Part shown: one piece after another, positions 1 to 7,096 of the stretch
Layout of the letters: each line of letters opens with the position of its first letter
Position numbering within the stretch: position 1 is the stretch's first letter
NCBI GenBank assembly: GCA_900109895.1
Contig: FOBR01000004.1
Location: 62,001-126,000, forward strand
Length of the DNA stretch: 64,000 bases
Source of the DNA: a bacterium A37T11
GTDB taxonomy: Bacteria; Bacteroidota; Bacteroidia; Sphingobacteriales; Sphingobacteriaceae
Reading direction: 5' to 3'
Translations under genes and position numbers: made by a program
The notes under the pieces: model-generated
What the model saw: only the letters and a program-made list of their open reading frames with translations
Databases searched by the model: none
Told to the model about the DNA's origin: nothing

Positions 1-78
1 TAACAACATAAGGCATACTAAGCTGCTGCCCATTAACACTAAATGCCCGTTGAAATTTTTTATATGCTTGTAACTCAT
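1..78 (-). CDS. Possible 5' end of a secreted protein gene, cut by the window edge
   Basis: An ATG at 78 (minus strand) opens a frame of 26 codons that runs off the left edge. The visible residues have a polar lysine/histidine start (MSYKHIKNFNGH) followed by a hydrophobic stretch (LVLMGSSLVCLMLL), which reads like a signal peptide. A TACTTTTA box lies roughly 50 bases upstream of the ATG on the minus strand, with a TTTG about 20 bases further back. This would make the gene divergent from ispF. An alternative frame from an ATG at 184 is also open to the edge, but it would swallow the whole ispF promoter region, so I prefer the shorter start. The function cannot be told. Confidence 0.3.
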   Translation of the reverse strand, partial: MSYKHIKNFNGHLVLMGSSLVCLMLL

Positions 79-172
79 TTTTTTTGTTCTCGTAAGCGCT
101 TGTGTTTACACCTATTAACTCGTAAAAGTAATATATTTCTGGCAATCCGGCAAAATTCAAAAAAAATATACC

Positions 173-180
173 TACGTTTG
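173..180 (+). promoter_or_regulatory. Bacteroidota-type -7 box for ispF
   Basis: TACGTTTG matches the TAnnTTTG consensus exactly and lies 23 bases before the ispF start. No clear TTTG -33 box is seen at the right distance. An AGGA ribosome-binding sequence follows at 193-196. Confidence 0.45.
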
Positions 181-203
181 GCATTTTCAACAGGATATAT
201 AGC

Positions 204-698
204 ATGAAGTTTAAAGTAGGATTCGGTTTTGACGTGCACCAACTTAAAGAAGGTATTCCGTTTGTATTGGGCGGCATGACCCTTGACCACCATGCGGGTG
301 CTTATGGCCATTCGGATGCTGATGTGTTGGTACATGCCATCTGCGATGCCCTGTTAGGAGCCGCCAACCTGGAAGACATTGGCTATCATTTTCCGAATAC
401 CGAGGAACGCTGGAAAGGAATTAGCAGCCTCCTTTTGCTCAAAGAATGCATCCGTTTATTAGCTGAAAAAGGATGGAAGCTTGGAAATATTGATGCCATG
501 TTGTGCTTGGAGGCACCAAAAATAAAACCCTATTTGCCGGGGATGAAGCAACACATCAGTGATGCTACCGGACTTTCTGTAGATGATATTTCAATTAAAG
601 CAACTACCAATGAAACCATGGGGTTTATTGGAAGGCAGGAAGGCCTTGTGGCATATGCGGTAGTTCTTATTCGAAAGCTAAAAAAGCGGAAAGCTTAA
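204..698 (+). CDS. ispF: 2-C-methyl-D-erythritol 2,4-cyclodiphosphate synthase
   Basis: This enzyme of the MEP isoprenoid pathway cyclises 4-diphosphocytidyl-2-C-methyl-D-erythritol 2-phosphate to the 2,4-cyclodiphosphate, releasing CMP. The 164 residues match the usual length. Family hallmarks are present: the metal ligands Asp10 and His12 in GFDVHQL, the GHSDADVLVH segment at 35-44, the FPNTE loop near 63-67 and TTNETMGFIGR near 134-144. It functions as a cytosolic homotrimer. The gene stands alone with its own -7 box; no other MEP genes are nearby. The window's polyprenyl synthase (16118-17089) uses the downstream products of this pathway. Confidence 0.96.
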   Translation: MKFKVGFGFDVHQLKEGIPFVLGGMTLDHHAGAYGHSDADVLVHAICDALLGAANLEDIGYHFPNTEERWKGISSLLLLKECIRLLAEKGWKLGNIDAMLCLEAPKIKPYLPGMKQHISDATGLSVDDISIKATTNETMGFIGRQEGLVAYAVVLIRKLKKRKA

Positions 699-725
699 AG
701 CGAACAGCGGAATGCTTTAGATAGT

Positions 726-884
726 TTATTGTTTTTCTGTAGAAAAGTCCATGCCGCATTTGCAATTGCTGCTTCCGCAAGGGCCGGCATTTTTGCCAGG
801 TCGTATGCTGCGGTAGATTCTACGGCCCAAGAAAAACGCAGCAGCAGCAAAAACTGCTAAAACGATGATCATTTGTATATCCAT
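726..884 (-). CDS. FeoB-associated Cys-rich membrane protein family (52 aa)
   Basis: This short frame encodes one membrane helix (residues 5-19, MIIVLAVFAAAAFFL), a basic stretch (RRIY, RSIRPGK) and a C-terminal cysteine cluster (PCGSSNCKCG, Cys36, Cys41, Cys43). This is the layout of the FeoB-associated Cys-rich membrane protein family (PF12669-like), small proteins often found beside the ferrous iron transporter FeoB. No feoA or feoB lies in this window, so the gene is an orphan here. A second Met at residue 5 is an alternative start. The assignment rests on architecture and the Cys pattern; the iron link is inferred from the family. Confidence 0.7.
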   Translation of the reverse strand: MDIQMIIVLAVFAAAAFFLGRRIYRSIRPGKNAGPCGSSNCKCGMDFSTEKQ

Positions 885-890
885 ACTGCA

Positions 891-947
891 AATTTAATAA
901 ATCATTCTCCTAGAATTGCAGTTATGCTATCATATTTTTATTAAATT
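891..947. repeat. Nested AT-rich inverted repeat downstream of the SDR operon
   Basis: An 11-base perfect inverted repeat (AATTTAATAAA at 891-901, TTTATTAAATT at 937-947) encloses a smaller one (ATTCT at 904-908, AGAAT at 912-916). It lies just beyond the last gene of the fucose operon and could form a 3'-end structure. There is no clear T-tract, so a classical intrinsic terminator is not established. Confidence 0.3.
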
Positions 948-966
948 CAGTTGACCTGTTTTGTAT

Positions 967-1749
967 TTATGATATGGCTCTGTCCAGGTGCACATAACCT
1001 CCATCTACATGAATGAGCTGTCCAGTGGTATGGCTTGAGCGTTGGGATAACAAAAACACAGTCATATTCGCAATTTCAGCAGAAGTGGTCATCCGCTTTT
1101 CCAGCGGAATGCGATTAGTGATCTTTACTAACGTTTCTTCCGGATTAGATAGGGTCTGTATCCAACTATCGTACTGTGGCGTGGCGCATTCGGCCACGAC
1201 GATGGCATTGACGCGGATACTGTATGGCAATAGCTCTACAGCCCACTCCCTTGTCAAAGCATTGCGCCCACCATTAGCAGCTGCATATGCGGAGGTATTG
1301 CCCTGACCGGTTTCGGCTGTTTTGGAACTGATGTTTACTATCGATCCTTGGCTTTCTTTTAGGGCTGGCAGTGCGTAATGAGCCATTAAATAATAATGGA
1401 TTAGGCTATTGTGTAGTCCTTGTATAAAGCGTTCATAGTTTCCCTGTTCCAGCCCTACGCCATCGTTTAGCCCGGCATTATTAACCAACCCGTTTATACG
1501 GCCAAATTTTTTAAAAGCCTCGTCCACGGCTTGTTTGCTGGCTTCTGGTTTAGTCAACTCGGCTTCAATGGTCAGGCCCTGTGCGCCAAGTTGGTGCACT
1601 TCAGCAAGTACGGCAAGATTATCTTCCTCATTGCGACCAACGATGACCGGGATGGCTCCTTCTGCTGCAAGCTGCAATACGATACCTCTGCCTATACCTT
1701 TAGCTCCACCAGTAACAATGACCACCTTATCTTTCAATTCTAAATCCAT
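967..1749 (-). CDS. SDR-family dehydrogenase, probable L-fucose dehydrogenase
   Basis: This 260-residue classical-length SDR has the TGGAKGIG nucleotide-binding motif (13-20), NNAG (90-93) and an active-site serine at Ser142. The catalytic motif is unusual: Tyr155 is followed by Ala-Ala-Ala-Asn, so the normal YxxxK lysine is Asn159 (codon AAT, read directly). The C-terminal HVDGGY stretch is typical of the fold. It is the last gene of the six-gene minus-strand operon, 13 bases after the FAH-family gene. By elimination among pathway steps it probably oxidises L-fucose (or a related 6-deoxyhexose) to the lactone with NAD(P)+. The Lys-to-Asn change may be a feature of this subfamily or may mark another reaction. 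The SDR class is certain; the substrate is inferred from context. Confidence 0.8.
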   Translation of the reverse strand: MDLELKDKVVIVTGGAKGIGRGIVLQLAAEGAIPVIVGRNEEDNLAVLAEVHQLGAQGLTIEAELTKPEASKQAVDEAFKKFGRINGLVNNAGLNDGVGLEQGNYERFIQGLHNSLIHYYLMAHYALPALKESQGSIVNISSKTAETGQGNTSAYAAANGGRNALTREWAVELLPYSIRVNAIVVAECATPQYDSWIQTLSNPEETLVKITNRIPLEKRMTTSAEIANMTVFLLSQRSSHTTGQLIHVDGGYVHLDRAIS

Positions 1750-1762
1750 TATTATCTTTTAT

Positions 1763-2617
1763 TTATTCGCCGTACGCTTTAACCAACTGGCGTTGAGTCC
1801 CCAAATTGTCTGCACCGAGTTCAATGACGTCGCCTGATTTGAGATAAATAGGCGGATTAAAGCCCAATCCTACTCCGGCTGGCGTGCCTGTCGAGATGAC
1901 ATCGCCGGGCAGCAAGGTCATAAACTGACTTACATAGGATATAATGAACGGTACGTTAAATATGAGATTACTGGTATTGCCGTCCTGATATTTCTTGCCG
2001 TTTACAGTGAGCCATAAACGTGTATTGTTTATATCGTTAATTTCATCAGGGGTAGCTAGAAAGGGACCAATGGGTGAAAAGGTATCACATCCTTTACCTT
2101 TATCCCATGTACCTCCCCGCTCTATCTGAAACTCACGTTCGGATACGTCATTGATCAGCACATAGCCGGCTACATAATTCAATGCTTCCGATTCTTCCAC
2201 ATAAGAAGCTTTTTTACCAATCACGATACCAAATTCTACTTCCCAGTCTGTTTTAACCGAGTTTTTTGGGATAACCACCGCGTCATTTGGTCCACTAAGG
2301 GATGTGGTTGACTTCATAAAAATAATCGGTTCTTCCGGGATCTTAGCCCCTGTTTCAGCCGCATGGTCTTTATAGTTTAACCCAATGCAAAGGATTTTGG
2401 ATGGCCGGGCTACAGCACTACCTAAACGGCTGCCTTCGGGAATTTCGTCAAGCTTGCCTTCATTAGCCTTAACAAATTCTTCAAGTCTTTCCAAGCCGTT
2501 ATCTGTAAAGAATTGCTCGTTGTAATCGCCACCAAAGGCGGAGGTATCGTAGTTTTTACCTTCAATTTGAATTCCGGTTTTTTCGCTGCCGGCAGCACCA
2601 TATCTGATTAACTTCAT
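1763..2617 (-). CDS. Fumarylacetoacetate hydrolase family protein, probable 2,4-diketo-3-deoxy-L-fuconate hydrolase
   Basis: The 284-residue protein has a short N-terminal domain and a full FAH catalytic domain: GLNYKDHAAE near 79-88, the metal ligands Glu126 and Glu128 in DWEVEFG, Asp157 in INDVSERE, and the STGTPAGVG loop. FAH-family enzymes cleave C-C bonds of diketo acids with a divalent metal. In sugar-acid pathways, members hydrolyse 2,4-diketo-3-deoxy-L-fuconate or the rhamnonate analogue to pyruvate plus L-lactate. Its place between two SDRs and downstream of a sugar-acid dehydratase fits that final step. The fold is certain; the exact substrate (fuconate versus rhamnonate series) is inferred. 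Confidence 0.86.
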   Translation of the reverse strand: MKLIRYGAAGSEKTGIQIEGKNYDTSAFGGDYNEQFFTDNGLERLEEFVKANEGKLDEIPEGSRLGSAVARPSKILCIGLNYKDHAAETGAKIPEEPIIFMKSTTSLSGPNDAVVIPKNSVKTDWEVEFGIVIGKKASYVEESEALNYVAGYVLINDVSEREFQIERGGTWDKGKGCDTFSPIGPFLATPDEINDINNTRLWLTVNGKKYQDGNTSNLIFNVPFIISYVSQFMTLLPGDVISTGTPAGVGLGFNPPIYLKSGDVIELGADNLGTQRQLVKAYGE

Positions 2618-2751
2618 GTTCGTATTGAGTATTAGTATGGAAACCTTTTTGGCTTCCTAAATAGCGATTTATTAAAAAAACTGATTGATCGGGACGTAGT
2701 TATTTGCCGTAGCCGCAGAGGGTGAAACAGATTTTTTAATTCCTTCACTTT

Positions 2752-3516
2752 TTAATTATTGAGTTTAATAAATCCTCCATCAAGTGGATAATCATTACCA
2801 GTTACAAAGCTGGCTTCGTCTGAGCACAAATATAACGCCAGGCTGGCAACCTCTGCAGGTTGTGCCATACGGCCGATGGGCTGGCTTTTAGACAATTTCT
2901 CAAACATTTCATCTTCCTTGCCTGGATAATTTTTGGAAATGAACCCATCTACAAAAGGTGTGTGGACGCGGGCTGGGGAAATGCAATTGCAGCGGATGTT
3001 GCTATGCAGATAGTCACGAGCAACGGAAAGAGTGATCCCTACAATGGCCCCTTTGCTCATGGAATAAGCAAAACGATCGGTAATACCAACGGATGAACCA
3101 ATGGATGCCATATTAACAATGACGCCCGCTCCCTGCTTTTTCATAAGTGGAATAGAAGCAAAGAGTGCATTATAAGCCCCTTTCACATTTACGCTATAGA
3201 TACGGTCGAAATCAGCAGTTGTGGTTGTCTCCACATTACCGACATGTGCGATACCAGCATTGTTAACCAAGATATCTACCCGCCCAATCTCGTTAAATAC
3301 GTTTAATACCTGCTCCTGATTGCTCACATCACAGCCGTGCACTTTAGCATGGCCGCCCGCAGCAATAATTTCATCGGCCACAGGCTGTGCTCCTTCTTTG
3401 TTCAGGTCCACAATGTGCACGTGCGCTCCTTGTTTAGCAAATAAAAGGCTGATGGCTTTTCCGATGCCACTACCGCCACCAGTAACGATGGCCGTCTTTC
3501 CTGTTAATTGAAACAT
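2752..3516 (-). CDS. SDR-family dehydrogenase, probable 2-keto-3-deoxy-L-fuconate dehydrogenase
   Basis: This is a canonical 254-residue SDR with TGGGSGIG at 12-19, Asp37 after the second beta strand (which favours NAD+), NNAG at 85-88, Ser138 and the complete YSMSK motif (Tyr151, Lys155). In the non-phosphorylative 6-deoxyhexose pathway, such an enzyme oxidises the C4 hydroxyl of 2-keto-3-deoxy-L-fuconate to the 2,4-diketo acid that the neighbouring FAH protein hydrolyses. It lies 107 bases downstream of the dehydratase gene, a gap holding a heptad repeat, and 134 bases upstream of the FAH gene. The family is certain; the substrate is inferred from the operon. Confidence 0.85.
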   Translation of the reverse strand: MFQLTGKTAIVTGGGSGIGKAISLLFAKQGAHVHIVDLNKEGAQPVADEIIAAGGHAKVHGCDVSNQEQVLNVFNEIGRVDILVNNAGIAHVGNVETTTTADFDRIYSVNVKGAYNALFASIPLMKKQGAGVIVNMASIGSSVGITDRFAYSMSKGAIVGITLSVARDYLHSNIRCNCISPARVHTPFVDGFISKNYPGKEDEMFEKLSKSQPIGRMAQPAEVASLALYLCSDEASFVTGNDYPLDGGFIKLNN

Positions 3517-3572
3517 ATTATTAAATTAAAAGTCAATAATTAAAAAGTAAAAAATAAATATCTTTAATACCT

Positions 3573-3626
3573 GAATCACAATTCACAATTCTTCAATCAT
3601 AATCGTAAATCGTAAATCGTAAATCA
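3573..3626 (-). repeat. Heptad repeat element overlapping the stop codon of the dehydratase gene (copy 1)
   Basis: On the minus strand the TGA stop is followed without a break by three heptads (TGA then TTTACGA repeated), then ATTATGATT and two GAATTGT heptads. The forward strand shows AATCGTA three times at 3601-3621. Related elements occur at 37990-38058 and 60052-60092, each starting at a gene's stop codon and lying before a co-directional gene. The element is non-coding as far as can be seen. Confidence 0.6.
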
Positions 3627-5282
3627 CAAAGAAACTCCCCTTCTCCACGGTATAAAATCGTCCTGCCCTAGTTGGACGGCTTTGGGCCGGATGTTACCGC
3701 TGGCTACCTCAATAACGTAGTTCAGGATGCGTTCTCCTGCTTGAGGGATGGTTTCTCTACCCTCGATAATGGTGCCGCAGTTGATGTCTATTATATCCGG
3801 CATTTTTTGATACGTTTTGGTGTTGGTCGAGAGTTTAATGACCGGCGTGATGGGGTTGCCTGTAGGGGTACCCAAGCCTGTGGTAAATAACACCACATTG
3901 GCGCCAGCGGCCACCTCGGCTGTGGTACTCTCAACATCATTACCCGGTGTACAAAGCAAATTTAGGCCGGGTTTGTTGGCTAATTCAGGGTAATCTACCA
4001 CAGCGGATACGGGCGAAGTTCCCCCTTTTTTGGCAGCTCCGGCCGATTTGATGGCATCGGTAATGAGCCCGTCACGGATATTACCGGGTGAGGGGTTGGC
4101 ATAAAAGCCCGATCCATCGGCCTCAGCTTTGGCATTGTAGGTCTTCATAAGGTCCATAAACCGCAGGGCGGTTGCCTCGTCAACACAACGATCACTGAGT
4201 TCCTGCTCCACGCCGCAAAGTTCCGGAAATTCGGAAAGTATGACCGAGCCACCCATGCTAACCAGCATATCGGATACATATCCCAAAGCCGGATTGGCAG
4301 AAATACCGGAAAAACCGTCGGATCCTCCACACTCCAGGCCAATGCAAAGTTTATCCAAGCCGGCTGGTTGCCGCTGTTGCTTGTTTGTGAGTACTAAACC
4401 CGCAAATGTATGCTTTAACGCTTGTTTAAGCAGATCGTTTTCTGTACCGATTTTTTGTTGTTCAAAAATGTAGAGCGGACGGTCATAATGAGGGTCACGC
4501 TTGGCGATCTCGTCGCGAAGGATGGAGGCCTGCGCATGCTGGCAACCCAAACTGAGCACGGTAGCCCCTGCTACATTGGGATGGGTGATATATCCTGCCA
4601 GCAACCCGCATAGTGCGTCTGAGTCCATGCGGGTGCCACCACAGCCCATATCGTGGTTGAGAAACTTAATACCATCTATATTGTCAAAAAGCCGTTTGTG
4701 CTGGATGCCATCGGGGGAAACGGTCAGGTCTGCGGCCAGGATCTTTTCTACATCTGCCCCTGTTTGATATAAGTTGATGAGCTGTTCGACTTCTACTTCA
4801 TAACTATGTGGCTTTTTGAAGCCCAGCTTTTCTTCAAATGCATCTTTCATGACCAGCACGTTGCGGTTTTCGCAAAATACCAGCGGAATGACCAGCCAGT
4901 AATTACCCGTGCCTACCGTACCATTGCTTCGATGGTAACCCATAAATGTGCGTCCCTCAAAAACGGATGTGTCTGGCCGTTGCCAGTCTGTTTTACGATT
5001 TCCCAACGAAAATGGGTCTGCCGCGTGGTGGATGTTTTCCGTGCTGATGCGTTCTCCTTGCTGTAATGGGTGGTTGGTTTTGCCTACTAAAACACCATAC
5101 ATGTGTATGGGAGCCCCACCCGGGAGTTGCGTGATGGTGAATTTATGTTTGGCATTGACCGGTCCTGGAAGCAGAAATTCTGACCCATTAAAGTGGATGG
5201 ACTCGCCTTCAGGAAGGTCCTGTAGGGCAACCAGTACATTATCGTCTGGATGTATCTGTAAATATCGATGTGTTTGTTCCAT
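3624..5282 (-). CDS. UxaA (altronate dehydratase) family protein, probable L-fuconate dehydratase
   Basis: The 552-residue protein joins an N-terminal SAF domain (about 1-90) to a UxaA/GarD catalytic domain. Family motifs include GYHRSNGTVGTGNYW (about 115-129), LSLGCQ and GLECGGSDGFSG, where the cysteines are expected to hold iron. Family members dehydrate sugar acids such as altronate and galactarate. Here the neighbours (a 6-deoxy sugar symporter, a mutarotase, two SDRs and an FAH hydrolase) point to L-fuconate, yielding 2-keto-3-deoxy-L-fuconate, a step usually credited to enolase-type enzymes. I start at the ATG at 5282, because the upstream codons overlap the mutarotase gene. It follows the mutarotase by 8 bases. 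Confidence 0.85.
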   Translation of the reverse strand: MEQTHRYLQIHPDDNVLVALQDLPEGESIHFNGSEFLLPGPVNAKHKFTITQLPGGAPIHMYGVLVGKTNHPLQQGERISTENIHHAADPFSLGNRKTDWQRPDTSVFEGRTFMGYHRSNGTVGTGNYWLVIPLVFCENRNVLVMKDAFEEKLGFKKPHSYEVEVEQLINLYQTGADVEKILAADLTVSPDGIQHKRLFDNIDGIKFLNHDMGCGGTRMDSDALCGLLAGYITHPNVAGATVLSLGCQHAQASILRDEIAKRDPHYDRPLYIFEQQKIGTENDLLKQALKHTFAGLVLTNKQQRQPAGLDKLCIGLECGGSDGFSGISANPALGYVSDMLVSMGGSVILSEFPELCGVEQELSDRCVDEATALRFMDLMKTYNAKAEADGSGFYANPSPGNIRDGLITDAIKSAGAAKKGGTSPVSAVVDYPELANKPGLNLLCTPGNDVESTTAEVAAGANVVLFTTGLGTPTGNPITPVIKLSTNTKTYQKMPDIIDINCGTIIEGRETIPQAGERILNYVIEVASGNIRPKAVQLGQDDFIPWRRGVSL

Positions 5283-5290
5283 AGCTTTGT

Positions 5291-5623
5291 TTAGTTTAAT
5301 GCAAAGATACGATTCATAAGCACCCATTTTTCTCCAGGTTTTGCCCCCGGTACAGCCACCTGATATTTCCACATGAGTGCTTCCCATTCTTGTACTTTAG
5401 GATTGTTGGCGTCTGCCGCTGATTTGGCTTCAAAGGTGAATTGATCATCTACTTCCATCAGCATGAAAAGTCGGGTGCCGTAACGGTAGATTTCCATTTG
5501 CTGCACTCCGGCATTTATTATGGATTGCTTTATCTCTGGCCAAATATTCGAATGCCAATGCTCATATTCTTTTATAAGCTGTGCATCATCGGTTAAATCA
5601 AGCGCTAAGGCATATCTATGCAT
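5291..5623 (-). CDS. L-rhamnose mutarotase (RhaM) family protein, probable 6-deoxyhexose mutarotase
   Basis: This 110-residue protein is the size of RhaM, a dimeric alpha-beta barrel enzyme that interconverts the anomers of 6-deoxyhexoses. The EYEHWHSNIWPEIK segment near 19-32 matches the family's conserved H-x-IWPE region with its catalytic histidine, and EIYRYGTRLFMLME forms the following strands. It overlaps the end of the symporter gene by 8 bases, so translation is probably coupled. Delivering the beta anomer to the dehydrogenase is a sensible role. It is not FucU-like in sequence, so fucose specificity is inferred from the adjoining fucP. Confidence 0.85.
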   Translation of the reverse strand: MHRYALALDLTDDAQLIKEYEHWHSNIWPEIKQSIINAGVQQMEIYRYGTRLFMLMEVDDQFTFEAKSAADANNPKVQEWEALMWKYQVAVPGAKPGEKWVLMNRIFALN

Positions 5624-6893
5624 TTATTTCGTTTTTTAGTTCTTTTATTTTATATCCTGCTATGCCGTAATAAAATACAACCCCAAAACAGATTAGCGGG
5701 ACCAGATAGGCCAGCTGGATGCTGTGTGAAGTTAGGGAAACCATACCCATGGCAAGAGGTGCGAGTGCCCCACCGATAATGGACATGACCAGGAACGAAG
5801 AAGCGATCTTGGTTTCTGCTGCCGTTAGCTGCCGGATACCCAGTGAAAAAATAGTGGGGTACATGATGGACATAAAAAAAGGTACTGCCGACACGGCATA
5901 CAGGGCAATACGACCTGAAGTATTTAAAGCTAGTACTAATAACAGCACGCAGATAAACCCAAATATGGCCAATAACTTGGGCGGCTTTACAAATTTCATC
6001 ACAAACGTACCGAAAAATCTGCCAAGCATAAAGCCCATCATGGCTACTGAGCCCAATAAATAGGCGGCGGTTTTTTCATCCATAGCTGCAACAGCATGGG
6101 CAAATCGGATGAAAAATGCGCTGACGCCTACCTGGGCGCCTACATAGAAAAACTGACTGATAACGGCCCACCGAAAATGGTGATGCCTAAAAACAGCGAG
6201 AGAAAAATGAGAAGGTGGCGTGTGTGCGCCGTCAGTTTCTTCCGTCTGGCCTTCTGGCAAGGGTGTAAAAACAAACAGCATTAATAGGCAAACTACAACG
6301 GCAGCAATGATGAGATAGGGCATTTTTACGGTGTCGGCCTCTGTTTGTAAATAGGCTTGCAAGGCGCTTGGCGACATGGCCTTCAATTCTTCGGGGCTGT
6401 GTTCAATGCCTGAAAGAATAAATTTTCCACCAAGGATGGGCGCCACCACCGCTCCCAAGCCGTTAAACGATTGGGCAAAATTCAGGCGTTGTGTGGCTGA
6501 CTTCTTGTCGCCAAGTATGGTAATATAGGGGTTGGCAACCGTTTCAAGGAAGGTTGCCCCTGCTGCTGTTATAAATATGGCCGTCAAAAATATGAGGTAA
6601 CTACGTTCGGATGCTGCCGGGATAACCAGCAAAGCGCCGAGGGCATATAAAAGGAGTCCTAATAGGATTCCTTTTTTATAACCGTAGCGCTGCATAAATA
6701 TTCCTGCAGGTATTGCTATGACGAAATAACTGATATACGCCGAAGTATCAATGAGTGATGACTGCACGTCGTTCAGCGAAAATGCCTTCCTTAAATGAGG
6801 GATCAGTATGGGATTCATGTTGTGTAGCAAAGCCCATAAAAAGAAAAGCGAAGTGACCAATATGATTGGAAATAGCGTGTTTTGTTTCGACAT
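5616..6893 (-). CDS. fucP: L-fucose:H+ symporter family permease (MFS, FucP-like)
   Basis: This 425-residue protein has about 12 membrane helices and aligns along its length with E. coli FucP, including the FLETVANPY segment (Glu117, equivalent to the essential Glu135), FNGLGAVVAPILGG and PTIFSLGI. At the position of the essential Asp46 of FucP (NLNDILLP), this protein reads NMNPILIP, so Pro28 replaces the acidic residue. Proton coupling may therefore differ. It is the first gene of the minus-strand catabolic operon and is divergent from an AraC regulator. Transport of L-fucose or a related sugar across the inner membrane is the expected role. Confidence 0.88.
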   Translation of the reverse strand: MSKQNTLFPIILVTSLFFLWALLHNMNPILIPHLRKAFSLNDVQSSLIDTSAYISYFVIAIPAGIFMQRYGYKKGILLGLLLYALGALLVIPAASERSYLIFLTAIFITAAGATFLETVANPYITILGDKKSATQRLNFAQSFNGLGAVVAPILGGKFILSGIEHSPEELKAMSPSALQAYLQTEADTVKMPYLIIAAVVVCLLMLFVFTPLPEGQTEETDGAHTPPSHFSLAVFRHHHFRWAVISQFFYVGAQVGVSAFFIRFAHAVAAMDEKTAAYLLGSVAMMGFMLGRFFGTFVMKFVKPPKLLAIFGFICVLLLVLALNTSGRIALYAVSAVPFFMSIMYPTIFSLGIRQLTAAETKIASSFLVMSIIGGALAPLAMGMVSLTSHSIQLAYLVPLICFGVVFYYGIAGYKIKELKNEINA

Positions 6894-6980
6894 TTGGTTT
6901 ATTTTGGCTACTTAGGTTTGTTTGTAAATTAATAAGTTAATGTTCCCCCTTGTTTATTATTAATTACAAAGTAACTATTC

Positions 6981-7000
6981 TTCCAGCAGTATTTCTGGAA
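6981..7000. promoter_or_regulatory. Inverted repeat in the fucP-araC divergent region, candidate operator
   Basis: TTCCAG at 6981-6986 and CTGGAA at 6995-7000 form a perfect six-base inverted repeat with an 8-base spacer. It lies near the middle of the 203-base gap between the catabolic operon and the regulator, where a shared operator would be expected. No DNA-binding data back this. Confidence 0.4.
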
Positions 7001-7096
7001 ATATTTTAGCTAAATAATCAGTTATTTTAACATAAATTACTTTAATTTGTAAATAACCATGATTATTGAACTGAATTTAAGCATAAAGCGAATGTT

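Noticed and set aside
2-184. Alternative minus-strand frame from an ATG at 184 running off the left edge
   Set aside because: It would cover the whole region needed for the ispF promoter, starting only 20 bases from the ispF ATG. The shorter frame with a signal peptide is the better reading, although the longer one cannot be excluded.
888-895. TAAATTTG on the minus strand before the FeoB-associated-type gene as its promoter
   Set aside because: It ends only four bases before the ATG, so transcription would start inside the coding region. It would work only if the second Met is used.
2618-2751. 134-base gap between the FAH and SDR genes as a separate promoter
   Set aside because: No -7 consensus or dyad of note. 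The gap most likely lies inside the operon.
3601-3621. Short tandem repeat as a possible CRISPR array
   Set aside because: The repeat unit is seven bases with no spacers, and no cas gene is present. It is treated as an intergenic heptad element.
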